The translations under genes and the position numbers were made by a program. Below are positions 44,588 to 55,692 of a stretch of DNA of 64,000 bases, one piece after another; position 1 is the stretch's first letter; every line of letters begins with the position of its first letter. Origin of the DNA: Terfezia claveryi (lineage: Eukaryota > Ascomycota > Pezizomycetes > Pezizales > Pezizaceae); assembly GCA_015179025.1 (NCBI GenBank), contig WHUX01000214.1:26011-90010 (forward strand). Reading direction: 5' to 3'. The notes under the pieces were generated by a model that had not been told where the DNA came from, did no database searches, and saw only the letters and a list, made by a program, of their open reading frames with translations.

Positions 44588-45793
44588 ATGTCCGCGAACA
44601 TTCCACTACCCACCGATAGATTCGCAGCCTGGAGGGCGACTCCGATCCCATCAGACCCGACAGAACTATCAGCATACCGACGAACTGTGATCGAGATATT
44701 CACAGATACTTATGCCATCAGCGAACAACAAGGAGCGGACCTTTAGAAAGCCGAAAGGCGAATCCGAGAAGCTGAAGATGAAATAACCCTCCTCCGAGAA
44801 GATGCAGCAGAGGACAGGATAACCATCTGGAGACTGACTCGCACTTTGGACCTGACCGATGGTCCAAAAACCCAGAAAACACAAGACCTACCCACCCTGC
44901 CCAAGTTTAATGGGGACCGGGGCTGGCTACGAGCATGGAAAAACTCTGTGCAGATAAAACTCTCTGGGGACTCGGCGAAGTTCCCCACCGTCCACCACCA
45001 GCTCTCATACGTCTATGGCCTACTGGAGGGTAAGGCCATGGACCAGGTACAGCCCTTCGTCAAGGCCACGGGGATTGATCTGGTAGACATCCCAGCACTA
45101 ATGGCAATCCTGGAAGGAGCCTTCGGAGACCCGGATCCTAAAGGAACCGCCAGCAGGGCCCTGCGAGACCTCAAGCAAAAACACAACGAACTGTCAACCT
45201 ATGTTGCCGAGTTCTCCAGGCTGGCAGCAGAGCTCAATTGGAATGACGAAGCCAAGCTCGACCAGTTCAAAGACGGGCTTACCTTCGAGCTGAAAAAGGC
45301 TCTGGTCTACTACCCACCGACCAAGACCCTGGAGGGGCTTATTGAGCAAGCTAGCTGGGTGGAACAGCAGACAGCGGCACTAAGAGCCCCCCAAAAGACA
45401 CTCCCGACCTCGACTCACCGTACCCCCTTCCCGATAGTGCGCACCCAACAACAACCCACACCGGTCAACAAGCCTGCACACCCCTCCCTGGTAGCGGGTA
45501 GGGCTGCCCCCATGGACCTGTCAGCAGGTAGGCCTCGTCTCACCTAGGAGGAAAGGGACCGTCGCCGCACTTAGGGTTTGTGCATTGCATGTGAGAAGGG
45601 GGACTATTTCATCGCGGCGTGTCCCCTCCGCAAGAACCGCTTCCTGGCCGTCCACGCAATCGACACCCCAGTACCCAGGATTGAGGAGCTTGATGAGGCG
45701 GGAAAAGCCCTGTCCCTTGCATAGTCACTGACACTAGCAAGGGACCTGCACTAGGTCACCTGTCTTTGTCGTCTTTTTCTGTTCCTTCTATGT
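44588..45793 (+). pseudogene. GypA-d gag with premature stops
   Basis: The ATG at 44588 lies 31 bp after the LTR and starts MSANIPLPTDRFAAW. A helical, charged N-terminal part leads to the capsid-like blocks LPTLPKFNGDRGWLRAWKNS (about 44890) and LSTYVAEFSRLAAELNW (about 45200), a Pro/Thr-rich tail, and a zinc knuckle CIACEKGDYFIAAC (about 45590) whose His is Tyr. In-frame TAGs stand at 44744, 45545, near 45578 and at 45721; sister copies have Gln or other sense codons at the first, second and fourth. Gag forms virus-like particles. Its exact end is uncertain because pol overlaps it. Confidence 0.88.
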
Positions 45794-47876
45794 CTGTTGA
45801 CGAGTCTCACCTATTTGGTGAGCATTTTGTTGTACCTATCACGATATCTTTCAATGGTAAAACACTCATCACATCAGCTCTCAAAGACTGTGGAGCCTTA
45901 GGAATTGCCTTCATTGACCAGGCCTTTGTCAGTAAGCATGCCATACCCACCTCTAAGCTCAAAACCCCCCGCCTCCTCGATGTCATTGATGGCCGACCTA
46001 TCTCTTCTGGAGCCATTACCGATATTGCATGTACTCCTGCCCAGATTGGGGACCACTCTGAAAGCCTCCCTATGTTCGTTACAAAGCTCAAGTATCCAAT
46101 TGTCCTCGGAATCCCATGGCTTAGGATGCACGATGTATCGGTCAGCTTTGGCTCCTATACCCTGCATTTTAATAGCCCTTACTGCCGCAAATACTGCGGA
46201 GAGCCAAAGGCCACCGTTACTGGTCTGTGTGCATTACCGCCCCCCGTAATCCACCCAACTCAAGTGGTACACCAGGCCGCACATATCGATGCCACCAATC
46301 CCCCGGTTTCCCTTGTTTCCCCTGCTCCCGATGTCCCTCCCGTGCCCCAAAGTCCCTCAACGTTAGCTTTATCGGGGCAGGGGCCTTCGCTTACCTCACT
46401 AAAAGGCACAAGCTGAAGGCACATGCCCTGTCCATACATGATGTGAACCTGGAGATCAATAAAATGAGGTCCAAGGAGGAGTGGAAGTCCATGGTTCCGG
46501 ACGAATACCACGAATTCATCGACCTGTTCTCGGAGAAGGCCGCGGAGAAGCTCGCACCACACCGACCTTACGACCACACTATCCCGCTGATAGAGGGTAA
46601 AACCCCCCCCTATGGGCCCCTCTACGGAATATCTCGGGTGGAGCTGGAAGCCTTGAAGAAGTACTTGGAAGAAAACCTCAACAAGAGCTTCATTCGCCAC
46701 AGCTCCTCACCAGCGGGTGCCCCAGTGCTTTTCGTGAAGAAATCGGATGGCTCTCTCCGGTTGTGCGTCGATTACCGGGGCCTAAACGAGATAACGGTCA
46801 AAAACAGGTACCCCCTACCCCTAATTCAGGAGACATTAGCCAGGCTCTCTAAGGCCAAATGGTTCACCAAACTGGATTTGAGAGGGGCTTACAACCTGGT
46901 ACGGATCGCCGAGGGGGAGGAGTGGAAAACTGCTTTCCGAATACGATATGGCCATTTTGAGTATAATGTGATGCCCTTTGGCCTAACCAATGCCCCTGCC
47001 TCCTTCCAGCACTTCATCAATGACACCTTGCGGGACTTCCTCGATGTGTTCTGCACAGCTTACCTGGACGATATCCTCATATACTCGGACTCCCTAGCGG
47101 AACACAAAGTCCATGTGAGGCAGGTGCTAGAGAAGCTGGAGCAGGCTGGGCTGTACCTTAAGCCTGAAAAATGCGAATTCCACATCCAAGAGGTGAAGTA
47201 CCTGGGCTTGATCATAACCACGGAAGGTATTAGGATGGACCCCGCCAAAGTTGCCGCAATCCAAGAGTGGGAAACACCAGCCAATTTGAAGGATGTGCAG
47301 GCCTTCCTAGTATTTGCCAACTTCTACCGCCGATTTATCCTGGGATACTCAAGAATCGCGGCACCCCTGACGGCCTTGACGAAAACGAAGGTAGAAGCTG
47401 GCTCACACCTGACAAAAAGGGCCTTCCACTGGAATCCAGAAGCCCAATCCGCCTTCCAGAACCTCAAGGAAGCCTTCTGCTCAGCCCCAATCCTGGCCCA
47501 TTTTGACCCTGATAGCGAGTGCATCGTGGAAACGGACGCCTCCGACTATGTCTCCGCCGGAATCCTTTCCCAGTATGTCGATGGAGTCCTCCACCCAGTG
47601 GCCTATTTCTCCAAAAAGCACTCCCCGGCGGAGTGTAATTACGAAATCTATGATAAGGAGTTAATGGCCATTGTGCGAGCATTCGAGGAATGGAGACCAT
47701 ACCTGGAATCGGCAAAGGGGGTTATCGAGGTCCTCTCTGACCATAAGAACCTAGAGTACTTCACAACCACCAAATTGCTAAATCGCCGACAGGCTAGGTG
47801 GTCGGAATTCCTCTCTCGGTTTAACTTCAAGATAAGGTATCGGCCTGGAAAGGCTGGGGTAAGTCGGATGCACTAA
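45724..47876 (+). pseudogene. GypA-d pol, protease-RT-RNase H part
   Basis: Protease frame (to 46416) lies in the -1 frame relative to gag and overlaps it. Its active-site region is LKDCGALGIAFID (LIDCGASG in a sister copy). A frameshift between about 46330 and 46400 leads to the next frame. That frame carries the RT with [20 protein letters not shown] (about 46725), [18 protein letters not shown], intact catalytic YLDDILIYS (about 47060) and [10 protein letters not shown]. RNase H follows with [33 protein letters not shown] and [12 protein letters not shown]. It ends by a one-base loss in a G run near 47860, compared with GypA-c. RT and RNase H catalytic residues look intact. Confidence 0.92.
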
Positions 47877-47935
47877 CCAGGAGATCAGGAGATCTCCCTA
47901 AAGGGGGGGATGAAAGGCTGAAGTACCAAAATCAG

Positions 47936-49495
47936 GTGGTACTGAAACCTGAAAATCTCGACCTGGTGGCCAATAGCCCTGCTGTGGCTGACGCTGATGC
48001 TGATGCTGATGCTGATGCTGATGCGAACCCCGGAGTAGATCTCCTTCTGCGGATACGACGGGCACATGCGGAGCACGACCTGGTCAAGGATATAATCGCC
48101 GCAGTAGAGTCTGGACAGCGCCGTCACACCAAGATTTCCCTAGCCGAGTGCACCACTCAGGACGGCCTCCTATACCACCTAGATCGGCTCTATATACCTG
48201 AAGGGGAGCTGCGGATCCAGCTGATCAAGGACCACCATGATACCCTGGCTGCGGGTCATCCTGGGGTAGCCAAAACGTTAGAGCTGCTAGCTAGACAGTA
48301 CACCTGGATCGATCAGCGAAATGATGTGGAAAGGTATGTGCGGAACTGCCATACCTGTAAACGATCAAAGCCTACATGCCATGCCCCCTATGGAACCTTG
48401 AAGCCCCTGGAGATCCCGGATCGACCCTGGCAACATCTGACCATGGACTTCGTAACTGGGCTGCCGGAGGACTCGGGGTTCAATGCCATCCTGATTTTGG
48501 TGGATCGGCTGACGAAAATGAGGCATGTGATACCTTGCCGGGATACCTGCTCCGCCCCGGAACTAGCCAATCTCTACCTCACCAACGTGTTCCGGTATCA
48601 TGGCCTCCCCGAATCCATTGTATCTGACCGAGGGCCTCAGTTCACCTCGGAATTCTGGAAAGCATTCTGCGAGCTCTTGGGGATCAGGATAAGCCTCTCG
48701 ACAGCCTACCACCCCCAGACTGATGGCCAGTCAGAAAGGATGAATGCTATCATGGAACAATATCTGCTGGCCTATGTCAACCACTAGCAGAATAATTGGG
48801 TGTCTCTGTTGGCAACCTGCGAGTTCGCCGCAAAGAACCAATTCTCAGAGTCCTTGAAAACCTCCCCCTTTCTGGCCAATTACAGTTGGCACCCCCGATT
48901 CGTGGATGCCCTGGCGCCCCTGCAGAGAGTCCACCCCCCGGCCAAGGAATTCGCAGCTGGGGTTGCAGAGATCCACTCCACTCTAAAAGCCGAGCTGGGA
49001 TATGCGCAAGCCAGGCAAACCGAGTACGCCAACCGCTCACGGTTGCCAGCCCCCAGGTATCAGCCAGGGGATAAGGTGTGGCTCTCCAGCCGGCACTTCC
49101 GGACAGAACGACCTTCTCGTAAGCTGGATCATAAGTTTCTGGGGCCGTATGAGATATTGGGGAATGTGGGCACTCACGCCTACCGGTTGAAGTTCCCTAA
49201 GGACATCAAACGCCACCCAGTCATTCACGTCTCGGAGATTGAACCAGCCGCCAACGATCCCCTCCCCGGGCAAAAGCACCCCCCACCTCCTCCCGTGGTG
49301 ATTGTAGGTGAAGAGGAGTGGGAGGTTGAGGAGGTACTGGACTCCAGGAAGCGCTACGGGTGAGTTCAGTACAAGGTCAAATGGTTAGGAGATGAGGAGG
49401 CTACCTGGCAACCCGCAGAGGACTTGGAGAATGCAGAGGATCTGGTCACCCTGTTTCACCAGCGATACCCGAGGAAGCCTCGCCCAGTTGAATGA
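47936..49495 (+). pseudogene. GypA-d pol, integrase and chromodomain part
   Basis: After a linker with an Ala-Asp repeat (about 47985-48025) comes H2C2 (H...H...CHTCKRSK, about 48230-48370), then the integrase core with catalytic Asp in LTMDFVTGLPEDSG (about 48440), Asp in IVSDRGPQFTSEFW (about 48625) and Glu in GQSERMN (about 48730). A TAG at 48785 replaces Gln. GPY/F is at about 49130-49190 (KFLGPYEILGNVGTHAY). The chromodomain is at about 49310-49450 with a TGA at 49361 replacing Arg, and VKWLGDEEATWQPAED after it. The natural stop is at 49493. Integrase inserts the cDNA; the chromodomain probably targets marked chromatin. Confidence 0.92.
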
Positions 49496-49623
49496 TATCA
49501 GACCTTTTGCGTCCTTGTTGTTTTTCGGAGTTGGGGTCCTTGTTCTTACCTTTGTTGTTGTTGTTTCCTGTGTTGATTTTACCGGTTATTGTGCCCAGGC
49601 CTCCTAGTCGCTGGAGCTCCAGC

Positions 49624-49638
49624 CTAAAGGGGGGATAG
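49624..49638 (+). other. GypA-d polypurine tract
   Basis: TAAAGGGGGGATAG directly precedes the TGTCACAACC start of the 3' LTR. Confidence 0.85.
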
Positions 49639-50258
49639 TGTCACAACCATGTCCTTAGTCTTGATTTGACACTCGAACATGCTTGTTCAGGTGTCGTTGA
49701 TAGGTTAGTGTTATTGTTGCCTTTATCATCACCTGCGATCGCAGGTGATGGGTTATCGTTACCTTGCTTGGCTTCCGAGATAAGGGATCTTGGGAAGCTT
49801 ATTACTTCCATTGCCCTGGCCCGGAATTATGTATATATAGCCCCTGTCCCTCCTACTGTCGTTGGATCCCTATCCAACGTCTTGTATACCCAATACAGGA
49901 CCTTGCTTCCCCCAGCGCTTGTGCACCTCCCTTGTGCACATCCTTGTCTCGAACAAACAACTCTGCAGTACAGCTGCCTCCCTTGACACACGCGGCAACT
50001 GCCTCCGAGTATCTCGTGTCTCTTGCCTCTTGCCTCTTGTCTCTTGCCTCTTGCCTCTTGCCTCTCGCCTCTTGCCTCTTGCCTCTTGCCCTTGCCCCCG
50101 TCTCAGTCTCCCCCTGGTCACACACGTAGCATTCCTATGTGTGTCTTACCCTAGCCTTTCCCCCGATCACACACGTAGCGCTCCTACGTGTGCGATTGCC
50201 CCTTGCCACTTCCCCGGCGTACCCCTTGGTCGCCTTGTCCCCCAGAGCCCTCGTTACA
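49639..50258 (+). repeat. GypA-d 3' LTR
   Basis: 620 bp as in the 5' LTR, ending CCCTCGTTACA. The 24-bp palindrome is at 49727-49750. It is followed by duplicated GCAAT and U-2 sequence. Confidence 0.95.
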
Positions 50259-50263
50259 GCAAT

Positions 50264-51483
50264 AAGGATTTACTACAACACTACAGCGACCACAGCGACA
50301 TTAAAAGTACTAAATAGGGACATATCTAATATAAAGGTAATTTTGTAGCACTATTTGGTCAAAGAATATCAGAGATGCCCATTGTCACACTGGATCAGGG
50401 CCACACCCATGTACGAATTCAATATAAGAGCTAGCAGGATGTTAAGCAAGTGGGGGATTGAGCAAGTGGATATGAGGATTAAGCAAGCGGGGGATTAAGC
50501 AAGTGGGTATGGGGATTAAGCAAGCGAGGGATTGAGTAAGCGAGGGATTGGGTAAGCGGAGGATTGGGCAAGCGGGAGATTAGGCAAGTGGAGGATTGAG
50601 CAAGCGGGAGATGGCAGAGCTTTTCTTATGTATATATTCTAGTTTGTTAACATAATGCTTGGGGTAGAAGATTTCTTGTATTCCCTGAAAATACTAATTG
50701 CCTAGAATCACTGCTTCTACAGTGTGCACCATGAAACAAGCAAGTTTTTGTACCATTGACAACTCACCAAGCTGGTGTTTATGACCTTGAGCCTGCAATC
50801 AGGGGTCCCTATTAGCCTACGATCAGGGGTCCCTATTAGTCTGGATATCCATATCTATATGAGTATGCAATTGGAGTTCTTTCTTAGCCTAGATATCCGT
50901 ATCCATATGAGCCTGCAATTGGGGCCTGCAATTGGGGGTCCTTCTTAGCCTGTATATCTGCGTCCATATGAGAAATCATCTGCCTCAGTCTGCATTATGT
51001 AGCGTCCACTTCCATCATGCTTCCTAGCATGTAACACACCAATATCTAGAGCTGGTGAAAGCATGAAAAAACCAATATACAGAGCCAGCGGAAGCATAAA
51101 AAACACTAATATATAGCGCCAGCAGAAGCATGCAAAACACCACTACCTAGAGCTAGCAAAAGCATGCAAAACACCAATATCTAGAGCCAGCGGAAGCATG
51201 AATTGCATGCATATATAGAGGCCAAAAAGCAATCATTTCTATATGTTTGTTTTCTCATTCATTTCCCATATATGGGTATTTCCTCCTTTGTGCTAGGTTT
51301 TGCCAATTGCAGAAGGAGCCCCAACTGATGCAGTGGGATGATTGTAGGTAAGACAAGTAATCTGGTTTTAAGACAGCGCCAGTCGATTCAATAGCTGGCA
51401 GCAAGATACGGCAAGTCTCTATTTCCAAGGTGTGTCCAGCTGGGACTTAGAGCTTTTCTCTTGTTCATTCCTTCCAAATAATT
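50264..51483. other. U-2 interior right of GypA-d, with two small tandem arrays
   Basis: No gene. 50444-50615 holds about a dozen GGATT(A/G)AGCAAGCG(G/A)G-like units of 14-24 bp. 51040-51200 holds five roughly 38-bp units (ACCAATATCTAGAGCCAGCG then GAAGCATGAAAAAC). The second array and the following 280 bp match U-1 at 4865-5240 inverted. Confidence 0.65.
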
Positions 51484-52015
51484 TTGCTCACTCAATTCTA
51501 CCTGGTTTGCTCACTCATTTTCTCGCTCATTTACTTGCTCATTTTCTTGCTCATTTGCTCACTCATTTTTTCACTGATTTGCTTGCTCGATTCTAGGCTG
51601 ATTTGCTCGCTCAATTGTATACTGATTTGCTTGCTCGATTCTAGGCCAATTTACTCGCTCGATTATATGCTGATTTGCTCACCCGATTCTAGGCTGATTT
51701 CCTTGCTCGATTCTATGCCAGTAGTGATTTCCTTGCTCAATTCTCTGTTGATTTCCTTTCTCAATTCTAGGCTGTGTTGCTTGCTTGATTATACACTGGT
51801 TTGCTTGCTCATTTTCTCACTGATTTGCTTGCTCGATTCTAGGCTGATTTGCTCGCTCGATTGTATGCTAATTTGCTCGCTCGATTGTAGGCTGATTTCC
51901 TCGCTTAATTCAGTGATATCCTTACTCAGTTCTCTGCTGATTTCCTCACTCAATTCTAGGCTGATTTCCTCGCTCAATTCTTTGCTGAGTTGCTTGCTCA
52001 ATTCTAGTGGATATC
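51484..52015. repeat. Minisatellite S2 in U-2, first block
   Basis: About 22 units of 24 bp (GATTTGCTCGCTCGATTCTA with GGCT), inverse of 4085-4864. A 179-codon open frame is a repeat artefact. Confidence 0.9.
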
Positions 52016-52479
52016 CAGGCTAATATGGACAGTGAATTGCAAGCTCATATGGACGGCGAATCTAGGATTCTAGGGATGCGGATGTGAAGACTGGTACAGA
52101 TGGGGGTTTTGGGGCGTAGTGTGTTAGATAGCCTTATTAGATAATCGTGAGAATAAAATAGATTATTTCAAAATGCATATAATGCAGGTGAACTATAAGA
52201 ACAGCACAGTAGTACAGGTTCGGCTATGCTGAGAGACCATTTGCGTTGGAGTTTGGAATGGGATGGTGACTGCGTAGAGAGTAGAGGTTAAGGTAGACAT
52301 GAATTTAGGAATATAGCATTAAATGATTTACGTTGGTTAGGCCAAATAAGTTGGGTGTGCATAAGGAAATATAAGAAGATATAAATATTTATGCCATCCC
52401 GGAACAGCCTGAGTAATCTCGCAATCTTGTAACGGCCCAGTCTATACCAGTATGGCCTGGAATCCCAGAACGGACCAGA
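52016..52479. other. U-2 spacer, first copy of a duplicated module
   Basis: Non-coding. It closely matches 53601-54044 (e.g. AATCTAGGATTCTAGGGA, then GGATGGTGACTGC(G/A)TAGAG), so the S2-spacer-S1 block is present twice in U-2. Confidence 0.75.
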
Positions 52480-52730
52480 ACATATATATATATATATGTG
52501 AGAAACTCGTGCTTTTGGAGACTTATATATATATATACAAGAAACTCATACTTATGGAGACATATATATATATAAGCGAGAAATCCATGCATTTGCGGGC
52601 ATATATATATATATATGCGAGAAACTCGTTCTTTTGGAGACTTATATATATATGAGCGAGAAACTCGTGCTTGTGGAGACATAAATATCTATATGCGAGA
52701 AATCCATCTATTCGTTGGTATATATATGTT
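52480..52730. repeat. TATA-rich array S1 in U-2, second block
   Basis: About seven alternations of (TA)n and GAGAAACTCGTGCTTTTGGA-like spacers. No real gene. Confidence 0.85.
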
Positions 52731-53220
52731 CTGGTCCATTCTGGGATCTGGTCTATACAGGTATGGACTGGATATCGCAAAGGACCAGGCCGTTATGGGA
52801 TTAAATTGTTCAATATCATGGATAGCAACAAGGATTTACCACAATCACAGTGGCCATAGCGGCCACAGTGACATTAAAATTACTAAATCAGGACATATCC
52901 GATATGAAGGTAATTTTGTAGCAACATTTGGTCAAAGAACATCGTAGATAACATAAAATAACCTATCATAGAAAATACTCAGTAGAGGTATACCCGAAAT
53001 GAAGGTTATTATATGGCAACATAAGATGTAGTATGATAGCACTTGGAGTATAGTAAACTGGGGTAACTCGTTTTGCCTTTTGACATAAGTGTCTTTCTTA
53101 GTGATAGCTTCAGGGATCGAGACTCCTTTTTTTCTATAACCTTTAATATGACTATGATCTTTGCCCGAGTAGTGATTGTTGACAAATCATGGTGACCACA
53201 TCATCGTCAACCTCAGTTAT
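52731..53220. other. U-2 spacer between modules
   Basis: The inverse of U-1 5250-5613, with words GGTATGGACTGGATATCGCA and AGCAACAAGGATTTACCACA. The second word equals the flanks of the GypA-d insertion at 43920-43936/50264, so U-2 has this spacer twice. Nothing coding seen. Confidence 0.65.
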
Positions 53221-53600
53221 CTTGTATGCTGATTTGCTCGCTCGATTCTAGGCTGATTTCCTTGCTCGATTCTATGCCAGTGGTGATTTCCTTGCTCAAT
53301 TCTCTGCTAATTTCCTCTCCCAATTCTAGGCTAATTTGCTTGCTCAATTCTATGCTGGTTTGCTCACTCATTTTCTCGCTGATTTGCTCCCTTGATTGTA
53401 TACTGATTTGCTCGCTTGATTGTAGGCTGATTTCCTCACTCGATTCAGTGATATCCTTACTCAATTCTCTGCTAATTTTCTAGCTCAATTCTAGGCTGAT
53501 TTTCTTGCTCGATTCTAGGCTGATTTGCTCGCTCAATTCTAGGCTGATTTGCTCGCTCAATTCTAGGCTGATTTGCTTCCTCAATTCTAGCAGATATTCA
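53221..53600. repeat. Minisatellite S2 in U-2, second block
   Basis: About 16 units of 24 bp, same orientation as 51484-52015. Confidence 0.9.
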
Positions 53601-54044
53601 GGCTAATATGGACAGTGAATTGCAGACGGCGAATCTAGGATTCTAGGGACGCGGATGTGAAGGCTGGTACAGATAGGGGTTTTAAAGCACAGTGGGTTAG
53701 ATAGCCTTATTAGATAATCGTGAAAATAAAATGGATTATTTCAAATGGCATATAATGCAGGTGAACTACAACAACAAGCGTGGCTATGCTGGGAGGCTAT
53801 TTGTGATAGAGTTTGGAATGGGATGGTGACTGCATAGAGGGTAGAGGTTAAGGTAGACATAAATCTAGGAATATAGCATCAAATGATTTACGTTGGTTAG
53901 GCCAAATACGTAAGGAAATATAAGAAGATATGGATATTTATGCTATCCCGGAACAGCCTGGGTAATCTCGCAATCTCGCAATGGCCCGGGCAATCCTGGA
54001 ATGGTCCGGTCCATTACAGTATGGCCTGGAATCCCGGAACGGAC

Positions 54045-54735
54045 CAGAACATATATATATATGTGCGAGAAACTCGTGCTTGTGGAGACATATATATCTA
54101 TATGCGAGAAATCCATCCATTCGTGGGCATATATATATATATGTGCGAGAAACTCGTGCGTTTTGACTTATATATATATGTGCGAGAAACTCATGCTTGT
54201 GAAGACTTATATATATATGTGCGAGAAACTCATGCTTGTGGAGACATATATATCTATATGCGAGAAATCCATCCATTCGTGGGCATATATATATATATAT
54301 GCGAGAAACTCATACTTTTGGAGACTCATATATATATGTGCAAGAAACTCGTGCTTGTGGAGACATATATATCTATATGTGAGAAATCTATCTATTCGTG
54401 GCATATATATATATATATGCGAGAAACTCATACTTTTGGAGACTCATATATATATGTGCAAGAAACTCGTGCTTGTGGAGACATATATATCTATATGTGA
54501 GAAATCTATCCATTCGTGGGCATATATATATATATATGCGAGAAACTCATACTTTTGGAGACTCATATATATATGTGCAAGAAACTCGTGCTTGTGGAGA
54601 CATATATATCTATATGTGAGAAATCTATCCATTCGTGGGCATATATATATATATGCCCGCGAATGTATGCATTTCTCTATATCTCCAAAAGTACGAGTTT
54701 CTCGCATATATATATATATATGCCCGCGAATTCAT
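54045..54735. repeat. TATA-rich array S1 in U-2, third and longest block
   Basis: Higher-order structure: a roughly 120-bp block (spacers ending CTCATACTTTTGGAGAC, CTCGTGCTTGTGGAGAC and TCCATCCATTCGTGGGC) is repeated about five times, nearly identical at 54290-54410, 54411-54525 and 54530-54650. The final part inverts at about 54655. Long frames on both strands are artefacts. Confidence 0.85.
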
Positions 54736-55310
54736 GAATTCCTACGAAACATATCACAAAGCGTGAACTCCGCATATATCTCAATACCACGACTACGATT
54801 TCCCAATATGACTATTACCAGGCCAGGCATTGAATAGTACGGCACCCGCGGGCGAAAGGGGGCTGAGTGCCATTGGTCACTGTCATGCCACTTCTCCAGT
54901 TATCCATTATCTCATTGTCTTCGGAAAGTCTAAATCGTCGGCCTTAGCAGTCGGCCTTGGCAACAATACTTTTCCTGTATATAAACCACCCTTCCCCTCG
55001 CATTTTCCCTTCGCTCTATATCCCAGCACATTATGGCGAGCATTAGAGCGAGTAATAGAGTGAGTATGAGAGCGAGTATTGGAGCGAGTATTAGAGCAAG
55101 TATTAGAGCGAGTATTGGAGCGAGTATTAGAGCGAGTGTTAGAGCGACTGTTAGAGCGATTGAAGCAGCGAGTGCATGTTCTATATATATATCTATTACT
55201 CAATACTTCTGTGTATATAATTATTAGTGAATACAATGGATATTTCAGCTGCGTGCATATTCAATGGCTGTAATAGTGGCTACATACCTGGCTGTCGTAC
55301 ATGCAAGTGG
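54736..55310. repeat. U-2 inverted right arm
   Basis: Reverse complement of the left arm (about 43000-43645), including the 12-bp S3 array (55032-55162). With the left arm it could form a very long stem. Confidence 0.85.
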
Positions 55311-55654
55311 TGAGTAGGTGTGCATTGTAGAAGAGAGCGATTGTGGGCTATCCGTTAGTAACGCCAGCGGTATAACCTATAGCGTTGGGGACGAGCAGCC
55401 TGTTCCATGTTGCGTCCAAGAGGACGGAGCATCTGCAAAGCGCATGTGTTGCGTCCCAGGCGTGGGAGCACAAACTTGTGTTGCGTTCTTGGAGCAGAAG
55501 CACGCTTGTGTTGCATCCTGGACTCGGGAACACCTGCCACGGGCGAGTGTTGCGTCCCAGGAGCTGGAGCACAGGGCGTTGCGTCCCAAGTGCAGGCGCC
55601 AGCTGCTAGTGCGTCTCGATACAAGAGGAACAAGCATTGGCATCCTGATCTTGA
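55311..55654. repeat. GC-rich diverged tandem repeat near the right end of U-2
   Basis: Five units of about 40 bp around GTTGCGTCCCAGGAGCTGGA and GCAC (55405-55600). Several long open frames overlap on both strands, with Trp/Cys-rich periodic products; this pattern is a property of the repeat. Not found at the U-1 right side. Confidence 0.65.
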
Positions 55655-55692
55655 GTTTTCGTCCTGTGCGTCCAGACGCACAGGACGAAAAC
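55655..55692. other. 18-bp-stem hairpin 17 nt from the right end of U-2
   Basis: Arms GTTTTCGTCCTGTGCGTC (55655-55672) and GACGCACAGGACGAAAAC (55675-55692) are perfectly complementary, with CA between. Shorter hairpins stand at the same distance from the other CATCAG-type ends. Confidence 0.88.

Larger units (their letters stand above)
43937..50258 (+). mobile_element. GypA-d: best-preserved Ty3/Gypsy chromovirus (6322 bp)
   Basis: Two 620-bp LTRs, primer site, gag, pol and polypurine tract are all present in order. Exact five-base duplications GCAAT at 43932-43936 and 50259-50263 lie inside U-2 sequence (GATAGCAA[T]AAGGATTT). LTRs differ at roughly fifteen to twenty positions by eye. It has about six premature stops and two frameshifts, so it is close to but short of autonomous. 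It serves as reference for the other GypA copies. Confidence 0.95.

Noticed and set aside
44062..44690. Frames of 60-176 codons on both strands over the GypA LTR and leader (same at 49666-50348)
   Set aside because: They follow the CTCTTGCC array in the LTR and recur wherever the LTR does. Only the stretch from 44588 in the gag frame is coding.
54001..54837. 278-codon frame rich in Tyr/Ile and other long frames over TATA-rich arrays (also 11160-11517, 43589-43843, 52389-52780)
   Set aside because: Periodic products of the S1 repeats, open in several frames on both strands at once.
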